Part shown: positions 51,202-58,500 of the stretch, one piece after another
How positions within the stretch are numbered: position 1 is the stretch's first letter
Layout of the letters: the number at the start of each line of letters is the position of its first letter
NCBI GenBank assembly: GCA_027622975.1
Contig: JAQBVN010000006.1
Location: forward strand, 1-64,000
Length of the DNA stretch: 64,000 nt
Source of the DNA: Bacteroidota bacterium
Lineage (GTDB): Bacteria > Bacteroidota > Bacteroidia > Flavobacteriales_D > Sanyastnellaceae
Reading direction: 5' to 3'
Translations under genes and position numbers: made by a program
Notes under the pieces: model-generated
The model's input: the letters and a program-made list of their open reading frames with translations, nothing else
Told to the model about the DNA's origin: nothing
Database searches by the model: none

Positions 51202-51573
51202 TCAATCGTTGGAATGGTGGCGGACAGGGGCATCTCCCCACAATTCCTCCAAAGCATAGTGTGCGCGGGCTTCATTGTGGAAGATGTGGACGACCACATC
51301 GCTGTAATCGAGGATGACCCACTCTCCACTTCTTAAACCATGAACCCCCCAAGGTCGTTCATTGAACGTTGAAATCGTTTCCACTTCAACAGCCCTCGCC
51401 AAGGCTTCAACCTGGGTTCTGCTGGTGGCTGACGCGATGACAAAGGTGGACGCAATGGCATGCGTCAATGGGCGCAAATCAAGTGAAATGACGTCTTGGG
51501 CCTTCACAGACTCCAAACCTTTGATCACGGCTTGGGCCAACGCTTCTGTAGGGGGTGGTGTGATAGAATTCAT
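51202..51573 (-). CDS. rsfS: Ribosome silencing factor RsfS
   Basis: The protein has 123 aa. VKAQDVISLDLRPLTHAIAS, FVIASATSRTQVEALA, GEWVILDYSDVVVHIFHNEAR and YALEELWGDAP match the RsfS/Iojap/YbeB family. It binds L14 and blocks subunit joining under starvation. It heads the ftsH-cdsA-psd operon. A perfect -7 box lies 16 nt upstream. Confidence 0.95.
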   Translation of the reverse strand: MNSITPPPTEALAQAVIKGLESVKAQDVISLDLRPLTHAIASTFVIASATSRTQVEALARAVEVETISTFNERPWGVHGLRSGEWVILDYSDVVVHIFHNEARAHYALEELWGDAPVRHHSND

Positions 51574-51589
51574 CCGTGCTTCCGCCCGT

Positions 51590-51597
51590 CAAAGGTA
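51590..51597 (-). promoter_or_regulatory. -7 box TACCTTTG for the rsfS operon
   Basis: This is a perfect TAnnTTTG on the minus strand, 16 nt before the rsfS ATG and separated by one base from the opposite box for birA. Confidence 0.5.
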
Positions 51598-51598
51598 C

Positions 51599-51606
51599 TA
51601 CTTTTG
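51599..51606 (+). promoter_or_regulatory. -7 box TACTTTTG for birA
   Basis: This is a perfect TAnnTTTG on the plus strand, back to back with the rsfS box. It is about 60 nt before the chosen birA ATG. Confidence 0.45.
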
Positions 51607-51665
51607 AAGAGGTTGCGAGGTCATGTCGGCCTCATCCCCTCGCCAAGGAATGCCAAACGCGTCTC

Positions 51666-52496
51666 ATGACCTTTGATCACCACCATTTCGAGACCCTGCC
51701 GAGCACCAATGACTGGGCATTGGCCCAATTGAAGTCCAGGCCTTTGCAGCGGCCCTTGTTGGTGACCACGGACCGTCAAACCCATGGCCGGGGACAACGC
51801 GGAAATCAATGGCAGGCTGAGGCAGGAAGTTCGGTGGCCATGAGTTTGGCCATGACCCGTTCCTCATGCCACGATCCTGTGCTCTTCAACAAGGCCGTGG
51901 CCCTTGCCATTCGTGAAGTCTTGGTCACAGGAGCGGATGAGGCGGTGGCGAACTCAGGGTCCACCGATGCCGCGCAACTCCGTCCGCCCTTGTTGCTGAA
52001 GTGGCCCAATGACTTGATGATTTTAAGCCAAGGGGAAGCCCAAAAATTGGGCGGGATTCTCATCGAAAATCAATGGCGAGGATCGGAGTGGAGCGCGTCC
52101 GTCATTGGGCTGGGCGTGAATGTCCATTCATCGCCTGCCATCTTGACTGGCTCAGGGGCGTTGCCCGTGAGTTTGGCGCAGGCTTGGAATTGGCAGCCTG
52201 ACATCGCCGATTTGTGCCAGCGACTCGCCCAGGCCATGACACAAGCCGATGGCATGGATGATGTTCATGCCCGCTACGACAGCGCGCTTCTGGGACGGGA
52301 TGAACTGCGTCGATACCAAGTCCAAGGACAAACTTGGATGGGATCCCTGCAAGGGGTCGACCACCAAGGATTGGCCCAATTCCATTGGCAACCCCAATCC
52401 GGCACGCCCTCTCCTCCTTCCTCCATGGCTTCCGGTGAAGTCGTTTGGTCTTGGTCAAACCCGCCAGGCCCAGATCGGGGAAAAGCAAGGATGTGA
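51666..52496 (+). CDS. birA: Biotin--[acetyl-CoA-carboxylase] ligase, monofunctional
   Basis: The protein has 276 aa. ETLPSTNDWA, the biotin-loop motif HGRGQRGNQWQAEAGS, LLKWPNDLM and GGILIENQWRG define the catalytic core, with the C-terminal SH3-like domain around VQGQTWMGSLQGVD. No N-terminal HTH is present, so it biotinylates but does not repress. The chosen start follows the promoter box; ATG 51576 would lie upstream of it. Confidence 0.93.
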   Translation: MTFDHHHFETLPSTNDWALAQLKSRPLQRPLLVTTDRQTHGRGQRGNQWQAEAGSSVAMSLAMTRSSCHDPVLFNKAVALAIREVLVTGADEAVANSGSTDAAQLRPPLLLKWPNDLMILSQGEAQKLGGILIENQWRGSEWSASVIGLGVNVHSSPAILTGSGALPVSLAQAWNWQPDIADLCQRLAQAMTQADGMDDVHARYDSALLGRDELRRYQVQGQTWMGSLQGVDHQGLAQFHWQPQSGTPSPPSSMASGEVVWSWSNPPGPDRGKARM

Positions 52497-52517
52497 ATGG
52501 GTCGTGTGAAACCGGGG

Positions 52518-52919
52518 TCAGAACCTGTTCTGAAGCGCCTCCGACATCTGGCCAAACAACCCTTTGAGGGCAGGCTCCACCATCATGCGGGTGAATGGAT
52601 TCAGCTCTGCATCGCACACGACTTGGCAGGTGCTTCCTTGTTCTTCTGCAATGACCAGCACATCGAGGGAGAATTTGACAGGCGTAGGAGCAACCGTGTT
52701 CAACGCCAACACGCTCGCAGAAGCAGATGCCTCGACCTTCTCGAGATGAATGGCAACACCCCCAGTGACCTTGAATGAGCAAGCATTCCCAGAGGCTGAA
52801 AAATCTGTCACCGGACCGGAGGACAAAAGCGTTCCAAATACCTCCCAGTCATTCATGGCTTCCGCCACTTCAGGAACCGAAGCTTTCAATGAAACCAGGG
52901 GAGATTCAATGCGAGTCAT
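52518..52919 (-). CDS. SRPBCC-fold protein
   Basis: The protein has 133 aa. VSLKASVPEVAEAMNDWEVFGTL, a central strand-rich part and the C-terminal helix MMVEPALKGLFGQMSEAL fit the START/SRPBCC helix-grip fold, which usually binds hydrophobic ligands. The ATG overlaps the pyrE stop (ATGA). The ligand is unknown. Confidence 0.75.
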   Translation of the reverse strand: MTRIESPLVSLKASVPEVAEAMNDWEVFGTLLSSGPVTDFSASGNACSFKVTGGVAIHLEKVEASASASVLALNTVAPTPVKFSLDVLVIAEEQGSTCQVVCDAELNPFTRMMVEPALKGLFGQMSEALQNRF

Positions 52920-53572
52920 GCCATTTGACGTTGATCACTCCAAGACACAGGGTCGGATGACCATGATTCAAGAAGCGATGTTTTGTCTTCCGTGATGTAC
53001 CCCTCAGCCTGGGCTTGCGCCAACATCGTGGGATAATCAGTCAGAACTTCAAAGGGGCATTTGGCCTCCTCAAACCGAGCACGAGCGTCTGCAAATCCGT
53101 AGGAAAAAATGGCCACAAGTCCCTTCACTTCCAGGTCCTCCTCTCGCAGAGCGGCCACGGCCTCAAGACTGCTCTTGCCCGTGGAAATCAAGTCCTCAAT
53201 CACCACGACGTTTCTCATGGTATCCAAATCACCCTCTACCCTTCTGCCTGTGCCGTGAGCCTTGGCAGAACTTCGCACATAGCAAAACGGGATGCCCAAT
53301 TCTTGTGCCACCAGCGCTCCAAGGGCAATGCCTCCCGTTGCCACCCCGGCAATGCCATCTGGCTTTCCAAACCGTTCCGTCACGAGTTCACTCGCAAGTT
53401 GGCGTACAAACGTTCGCACAGCCGGATGCGACAAGAGCTTGCGGTTGTCGCAATAAATCGGCGACAGACGGCCACTGGCCCATGTGAACGGATCTTGAGG
53501 ACGGAGTTGAATGGCTTTGATGCGGAGCAGGAATTCCGCTACCTTTCGGCGTTGATCGGACGCAATGGTCAT
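52916..53572 (-). CDS. pyrE: Orotate phosphoribosyltransferase
   Basis: The protein has 218 aa. It shows FTWASGRLSPIYCDNRKLLS, GVATGGIALGALVA, the catalytic loop SAKAHGTGRRVEG and the PRPP motif VVVIEDLISTGKSS. It forms orotidine monophosphate in pyrimidine synthesis. A perfect -7 box lies 4 nt upstream. Its ATG overlaps a start codon of the divergent NUDIX gene in a CATG. Confidence 0.95.
   Translation of the reverse strand: MTIASDQRRKVAEFLLRIKAIQLRPQDPFTWASGRLSPIYCDNRKLLSHPAVRTFVRQLASELVTERFGKPDGIAGVATGGIALGALVAQELGIPFCYVRSSAKAHGTGRRVEGDLDTMRNVVVIEDLISTGKSSLEAVAALREEDLEVKGLVAIFSYGFADARARFEEAKCPFEVLTDYPTMLAQAQAEGYITEDKTSLLESWSSDPVSWSDQRQMA
53540..53547 (+). promoter_or_regulatory. -7-like box TACCTTTC for the NUDIX gene
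   Basis: This matches TAnnTTTG with one mismatch, 23 nt before ATG 53571 and inside the first codons of pyrE. Confidence 0.25.
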
Positions 53573-54227
53573 GCCGCAAATCTACGATGTATTCATGCTG
53601 AATCGCCGTGTGCGATTTCTCCCTTTTCCAACCGAAGAAGAGGCAGCTCAACATCCTCTCCTCGACCCCAATCAAGGGCAAGAAAGGGACGGTTTGGTCT
53701 TGGTCGATCCCCAAGAAAAGGTTCTGCGAGATTTGCCAGCCTTCTTGAAACGCTCGCCCGAAGTGGAGGAGATCACCATCTATGCGCGGAATCTCGAGCT
53801 TACGTGGATGACCTTTTGCAGCAACTACCGGGAATTGGCTGCGGCAGGTGGGGTGGTACGGGACAACGACGGCCTGGTGTTGTGGATTGAGCGCAATGGC
53901 AAATGGGATCTACCCAAAGGCAAACTTGAACCAGGCGAATCGCTCGAGGAAGCGGCAATCCGGGAGGTGGAAGAAGAGACCGGAATCACCTCCCTGACCC
54001 TGACTGGAGATGCCTTCCATACCTTCCACACGTACGAATCAGAGGGCAAGGTTCACCTGAAAACGACTTTTTGGTACCCCATGCGTCACGCGGGTCATGC
54101 AACGCCCGGAACCCCCCAATCGGTGGAAGGCATTTCGTCCGTGACCTGGTTGAAGCCGCCATTTGACGGGAAGGTGCTGGGCCAAACCTTTGGGAGCATC
54201 CGCATTGTGCTCGACGCCTTGCTCTGA
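53571..54227 (+). CDS. NUDIX hydrolase
   Basis: The protein has 218 aa; ATG 53565 is equally possible. An N-terminal ~75-residue domain (IYDVFMLNRRVRFLPF) is common in Bacteroidota NUDIX proteins. The NUDIX box lies at KLEPGESLEEAAIREVEEETGI (G-x5-E-x7-REVEEE-x-G). It hydrolyses a nucleoside-diphosphate-linked substrate that cannot be predicted. It is divergent from pyrE, and convergent with the Trp-rich secreted protein. Confidence 0.92.
   Translation: MPQIYDVFMLNRRVRFLPFPTEEEAAQHPLLDPNQGQERDGLVLVDPQEKVLRDLPAFLKRSPEVEEITIYARNLELTWMTFCSNYRELAAAGGVVRDNDGLVLWIERNGKWDLPKGKLEPGESLEEAAIREVEEETGITSLTLTGDAFHTFHTYESEGKVHLKTTFWYPMRHAGHATPGTPQSVEGISSVTWLKPPFDGKVLGQTFGSIRIVLDALL
53577..53584 (-). promoter_or_regulatory. 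-7 box TAGATTTG for pyrE
   Basis: This is a perfect TAnnTTTG on the minus strand, 4 nt before the pyrE ATG at 53572. It lies inside the first codons of the divergent NUDIX gene. Confidence 0.5.
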
Positions 54228-54253
54228 AGCGATGTCCATATCCATGCCAGGCT

Positions 54254-55699
54254 TTATCGCATTCGGGTTGGACCAGAATTGCCAGCCGACGTTCGAAACT
54301 TGACATGGGTTCTCAAACCCTCGCTTGGCAAAGGTGCATGATGGGAATCCACCGTGCCATCGGGTCGAATGAGGATGACTTGGGGTAGCCCCAAGATGTC
54401 CAATCGATCCCACCATGAGGGATCACGTCCAACCCAACGAAGGAGTTCTTTCGTAGAGGTCCGGTGGGACAGGGTTTGATTCCACTCTTCCTCTGTCGCA
54501 TCGACAGACAAAATGCCCCACTCTACGCCTGGAAGTGGTTCCTTGGCGGTAAAATCTCTCCACGTGCTCCACTCGCGAAGGGAGGAGGCTGATCCTTCCT
54601 TGACAACCAACCACACCATCCATTGGCCTTGGCCTGACCAACCGGGTTCCAATGTTCGAGAAGGCGTCATCCAAAACTTGTCAGCCCACGACTGACCGGT
54701 CAACAAGTAGGATGCCGCTTGGTCTGAGATGCGTCGCATCTCTGCCACAACGCACTGATCTCTCCAACGGACATTCCACCATTGCAAGGCCTCCGTCGAC
54801 CAAGACTCCTCCACGCCAAGCCACATGGCCAAATGAAGCTCCTCCAACGACCACGAGGTGTGTGCGAGCAAACTGTCTGATTGGCCAGTGGAGACCCAAT
54901 GCCGCCAAGGAAGCGTTCGCATGTTTTCAGAATCCCACCATCGCTCGCGCTCCCAACGCCAACCGGAACACCACCCCGGAGATTTCAATCGCTCAGTCCA
55001 ATCTCTCGGATCCCCTTCTCGCTGCAACTTCCCGGCGACGGGGGCCGAAATGCCGAGACCCAGTTGCAGCTCCACCAAGGCCTCCTTCCAAAGGTCCTCC
55101 CACATGCTGAAGGCTACAAACCGATGTTGATCCTCTTCCACGCGAAGGTCCAGGCGGGACGTGGCCAAGGCCAACCGACGTTTGGCCTCTTCAACTTCCG
55201 GACCGCCGCCGCCAACCGCTCCCAAGGCGAGAAGCTGATCCACGTTGAGCGTGTCCAGCATGGATTGGGCAAAGTCGTTGAATGAGGCAAGCGTTGAGGC
55301 TGGGTGATCCTCCCTGTACTTCACAGGTGCCTCATTGCCGCGCAAGGACCGAGTCTTGCGGATTGGAATCACAAGTTCGATGGTATCCCTTCCTTGTTGT
55401 GAACAGGAAGCTTCCACGAGAATTGTCCAAGCCCATGGCAACCACTCCAAGGTGTACACCCCATCTTCCACAGCAGGCCAACGGATCAAGCCCTCGTCGT
55501 CAACCAACAGTTCCGGTCCTTGAATCGCCTGACGAGACACACCGTCGATCCAGGCGCCAACACGCAACACTTCCCCGCCTTCAACGGGCTCCCCATCGGC
55601 ATGGACCCAGTGGAACACCACGTCGGTTTGGGCATTGAACCCTGGAAAAATGAGGGCCAAACAACCGATCCACCAGCTCCTTCGGAAACGACTTCTCAT
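54254..55699 (-). CDS. Secreted Trp-rich protein with a degenerate thioredoxin-like C-terminus
   Basis: The protein has 481 aa. The N-terminal signal peptide (WWIGCLALIFPGFNAQ) is followed by a beta-rich domain (GGEVLRVGAWIDGVSRQAI; DGVYTLEWLPWAWTI). The middle is helical and strikingly Trp-rich. The end (VEWGILSVDATEEEW; WDRLDILGLPQVILIRPDG) resembles the last half of a TlpA-type thioredoxin fold, but there is no CxxC, so no disulfide reductase activity is expected. The ATG overlaps the coaD stop by 4 nt. I do not recognise a named family. Confidence 0.75.
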   Translation of the reverse strand: MRSRFRRSWWIGCLALIFPGFNAQTDVVFHWVHADGEPVEGGEVLRVGAWIDGVSRQAIQGPELLVDDEGLIRWPAVEDGVYTLEWLPWAWTILVEASCSQQGRDTIELVIPIRKTRSLRGNEAPVKYREDHPASTLASFNDFAQSMLDTLNVDQLLALGAVGGGGPEVEEAKRRLALATSRLDLRVEEDQHRFVAFSMWEDLWKEALVELQLGLGISAPVAGKLQREGDPRDWTERLKSPGWCSGWRWERERWWDSENMRTLPWRHWVSTGQSDSLLAHTSWSLEELHLAMWLGVEESWSTEALQWWNVRWRDQCVVAEMRRISDQAASYLLTGQSWADKFWMTPSRTLEPGWSGQGQWMVWLVVKEGSASSLREWSTWRDFTAKEPLPGVEWGILSVDATEEEWNQTLSHRTSTKELLRWVGRDPSWWDRLDILGLPQVILIRPDGTVDSHHAPLPSEGLRTHVKFRTSAGNSGPTRMR

Positions 55700-56172
55700 C
55701 GATTGTTTTCGCTCAGCATATGGTGGACCGCACGTGGAAGGAAGGCAGAGGCATCGCCGCCGTGGGTCAAGAGATCACGAACCACAGTGGAATGAATGGG
55801 AGCAAATTCTGCGTCGGTCAACAAAATCACTGTATCGAGTGATGGCGCCATCGCCCGGGTCATCTGTGCAATGGTTTGCTCGTAGGCCAAATCTTGAGCA
55901 TTTCTCACACCTCGCAGCATGGCGCAAGCCTCGACCTTGTGGCAGAATGCGAAGGTCAATCCCTCGTACGCCTCAACCTTCACCCTGGGTTCATCATGGA
56001 ACGTCGCCTCGATGAAGGCCAATCGCTCGGCCATTGAGAACATGCCACGCTTTTCGCTGTGTTTGCCCAGAGCCACCACAATCTCATCGAACAGCAGCAA
56101 ACCGCGTCGAACCACGTTTTCATGGCCTTTGGTCAAAGGGTCAAAGGACCCAGGAAAAACAGCACGTCGCAT
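55696..56172 (-). CDS. coaD: Pantetheine-phosphate adenylyltransferase
   Basis: The protein has 158 aa. AVFPGSFDPLTKGHENVV carries the T/HxGH nucleotidyl-transfer motif. RGVRNAQDLAYEQ and the C-terminal STVVRDLLTHGGD are CoaD-specific. It makes dephospho-CoA from 4'-phosphopantetheine. It starts directly after rsmD. TACCTTCG lies 5 nt before its ATG, inside the rsmD 3' end, suggesting its own promoter. Confidence 0.96.
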   Translation of the reverse strand: MRRAVFPGSFDPLTKGHENVVRRGLLLFDEIVVALGKHSEKRGMFSMAERLAFIEATFHDEPRVKVEAYEGLTFAFCHKVEACAMLRGVRNAQDLAYEQTIAQMTRAMAPSLDTVILLTDAEFAPIHSTVVRDLLTHGGDASAFLPRAVHHMLSENNR

Positions 56173-56709
56173 TCAGTCGAAGGTAAACAAACTCAAGTGG
56201 ACGTGACCATACTTCCGACGAAGAACAAATCCAGGGAGGGCGTCGACGCACGTCCTCTCTCCATGCTCGAGAATGAACCAACCTCCAGGAACAACCACTC
56301 CAGCAGTCCTCACCATGTCAGGAAGGTTTGCCAATTCAGGCCAGTCGTAGGGAGGATCGGCAAACACAACATCAAATTGAGTCAACGGACGTTGCAAAAA
56401 TCCAACGACATCTCCGCACACGGGATGCAAATCCTCGCTTCCCAAGGCCCGGCCTTGGGTGGACATGTAGCGACAGGCCTTTGGAGATTGTTCAACCGCC
56501 GTCACGGAGGCCACACCGCGACTCAGAAATTCAAACGAAACCATCCCCGTACCCGCAAACAAATCCAACACGCTCACGCCGTCCAAATCCACCCGAGAAG
56601 ACAACAAATTGAACAAGCCTTCACGACCGAAATCCGTGGTGGGTCGACCCGCGAATCCCTTCAATTCAGGCAACCGACGCCCTCGCCACATGCCACCCGT
56701 TATGCGCAT
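56173..56709 (-). CDS. rsmD: 16S rRNA (guanine966-N2)-methyltransferase RsmD-like
   Basis: The protein has 178 aa. ITGGMWRGRRLP and RPTTDFGREGLFNLL are the RsmD N-terminus; SAM is bound by VLDLFAGTGMVSFEFLSRG, and the catalytic motif is VVFADPPYDW. It methylates G966-type positions of 16S rRNA. The start at 56709 overlaps the DUF3822 stop by 10 nt. Confidence 0.93.
   Translation of the reverse strand: MRITGGMWRGRRLPELKGFAGRPTTDFGREGLFNLLSSRVDLDGVSVLDLFAGTGMVSFEFLSRGVASVTAVEQSPKACRYMSTQGRALGSEDLHPVCGDVVGFLQRPLTQFDVVFADPPYDWPELANLPDMVRTAGVVVPGGWFILEHGERTCVDALPGFVLRRKYGHVHLSLFTFD
56178..56185 (-). promoter_or_regulatory. -7-like box TACCTTCG before coaD
   Basis: This has one mismatch to TAnnTTTG and lies 5 nt before the coaD ATG, inside the last codons of rsmD. 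Confidence 0.3.
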
Positions 56710-57527
56710 GAAATCAAGGTTTGGCACCAGGTCACCCAATCATCCTCTGAGAGGGAAACGGAGCGGTCCGCGGATGAAAAAGCCTGGACATGGGGAATGA
56801 ATCGATTCCAACCTTGAACGCCCGCGACATCTCCCGACCAAATCACGCGCACCTTGTCAAGCGATGCCCCGGCGCGGTGAACAGCATTGACAATGGCATA
56901 CAACCCGTCCTCCTCGTTGCACGGTTCCTCCACATGATGAACCCATTGCAAAGCTCCAGAATCAATGCCCACAAACAAGGCTCCTCGTGGCCGGGTATCA
57001 ACGCGAATCACCCAACCCTCAGCGGGATGCGTTCGTTGCCAGGACAGCGCATCCTGCAACAAAACTTGAACCCAAGGCACGTGTCGCGCTTGGGGGAACA
57101 CCGCAGCCACCCCTTCATGCCATGCGACATCACCTCCCACAACGTAGGCCGGTTCATCTTTCAAACTGGTCAACGATCCACTCCAATGACCTGAAGTTTT
57201 CCCTAATGCCGACGGACCGTGATGCATTTCATGCAAAACCGTCAACACGGCATGGCTGTCCGACCCTCCCATTCTGACCCTGTCGATCGGCTGTGACATG
57301 CCATCAGACTCGCCCCCTTGCAACAGGGCAGAAGGCATCACCGTCGAAGGAACCCCCCACTGCGTGTGCACGACAGAAGCCCCTGCACCCACCTGGTTTC
57401 TCAGGGCACGGAGTACCTCGACAATCATGTCTGGTTTGCGAACCTCCCGACGTCCCACTAGCGGCTCGCCAGTGAAGGTGGACCAGCGAAGCCATGTGCC
57501 ATCCCAAATCAAGGCGAGACGGCTCAC
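56700..57527 (-). CDS. DUF3822-family protein
   Basis: The protein has 275 aa, soluble, with an actin-like/ASKHA-type appearance (SRLALIWDGTWLRWSTF at the start; GALFVGIDSGALQWVH near residue 185; VRVIWSGDVAG near 240). It sits just upstream of rsmD and coaD, a conserved neighbourhood for this family in Bacteroidota. The function is unknown. It has an unusually high Trp and His content for a cytoplasmic protein. Confidence 0.75.
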   Translation of the reverse strand: MSRLALIWDGTWLRWSTFTGEPLVGRREVRKPDMIVEVLRALRNQVGAGASVVHTQWGVPSTVMPSALLQGGESDGMSQPIDRVRMGGSDSHAVLTVLHEMHHGPSALGKTSGHWSGSLTSLKDEPAYVVGGDVAWHEGVAAVFPQARHVPWVQVLLQDALSWQRTHPAEGWVIRVDTRPRGALFVGIDSGALQWVHHVEEPCNEEDGLYAIVNAVHRAGASLDKVRVIWSGDVAGVQGWNRFIPHVQAFSSADRSVSLSEDDWVTWCQTLISCA

Positions 57528-57533
57528 GTCAAC

Positions 57534-58415
57534 TCAATTTCGCCAGTTTCCGTCGCGGTGAGCTTCGGCCAGCGATCCGAAACGCAACGTATCCTTTTTG
57601 ACCTTGTCGCGCCCGAATGGCGTGGGATCCTGAACCAAAATCGTAGGCTGCCACACCCGTCCCACTTCCACAGCACCTGTTCGCATCACAAAACGCTCGC
57701 CCGTGTAGGGGTTGAAAGGCAATGAATCCAAACTCACCAAGGGGAGGCGCTGAGCCCGACGTGACTCGGGGGTAAAATTCTCGGCATAGAAGGACGTGTA
57801 CAGGGTGTCTCGAACCTTGTAAGGGCTCAAGTCTTGAGAAATCAGATCCATCAGCGCATCTTCGGAGACGCCCAATTCCTCGGCCACCTCGGCCACCTGG
57901 AGGCGCTTCAAAATGTAACCCTCTTCCATGCTTTTGACCTCGGGCAAGGTGTCGTGAAAAGAACCCATGTTGAATTCCACTGGAACCACTGGCGCCTTCA
58001 CAAATCGCAAGAGACTGTCAAATGTCTCTGCGAACGTGCCGTACACAGCAAGATGGGATTCTTGGGCGTCACGAATGTCCTTCAATCGCTGAATGGTGGT
58101 GGCCTCAACGGACTTTTTGGTCTCCAAAAATTGAATCTCTTCATCCACCGAATAGAACACGGAATAGGCCAAACCCGCAGCTGCCAGCGTCGCCACCAGC
58201 AACACAATGCGATAGGTCATTCGGTTGAATTTTTCAAGCACCACGGGCATGGCAAGCACCCCAACTGCAATCATGGCGAGTGACGCGAACAACATGCTTG
58301 TGGGTTGGCTCTCGAGTTCATCACCGCTGAGGTATTTGGCCAAAAACCCAAATCCCGCAAGGAACATCAAGGCACTGATCACATACTTGTTGAGTTCACT
58401 GAAGATCTTTTCCAT
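57534..58415 (-). CDS. Membrane protein of unknown function
   Basis: The protein has 293 aa. Three membrane helices are visible in the first ~100 residues (VISALMFLAGFGFLAKYL; FASLAMIAVGVLAMPVVL; IVLLVATLAAAGLAYSVFY). A helical segment follows (EEIQFLETKKSVEATTIQRL), then a soluble domain with IRDAQESHLAVYGTFAETFDSLLRF (quoted in part). I do not recognise the family. A perfect -7 box 24 nt upstream supports ATG 58415. Confidence 0.7.
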   Translation of the reverse strand: MEKIFSELNKYVISALMFLAGFGFLAKYLSGDELESQPTSMLFASLAMIAVGVLAMPVVLEKFNRMTYRIVLLVATLAAAGLAYSVFYSVDEEIQFLETKKSVEATTIQRLKDIRDAQESHLAVYGTFAETFDSLLRFVKAPVVPVEFNMGSFHDTLPEVKSMEEGYILKRLQVAEVAEELGVSEDALMDLISQDLSPYKVRDTLYTSFYAENFTPESRRAQRLPLVSLDSLPFNPYTGERFVMRTGAVEVGRVWQPTILVQDPTPFGRDKVKKDTLRFGSLAEAHRDGNWRN

Positions 58416-58439
58416 GGAGCGAATCGTTCGTTTGGAGCC

Positions 58440-58447
58440 CAAAACTA
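58440..58447 (-). promoter_or_regulatory. -7 box TAGTTTTG for the membrane protein/DUF3822/rsmD operon
   Basis: This is a perfect TAnnTTTG on the minus strand, 24 nt before ATG 58415. It excludes the ATG at 58469 as the start. Confidence 0.45.
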
Positions 58448-58500
58448 CGACATGCGACGCACCCCACAACGTTTTCCTCTGCTACCTTCGAACCTTCGTC

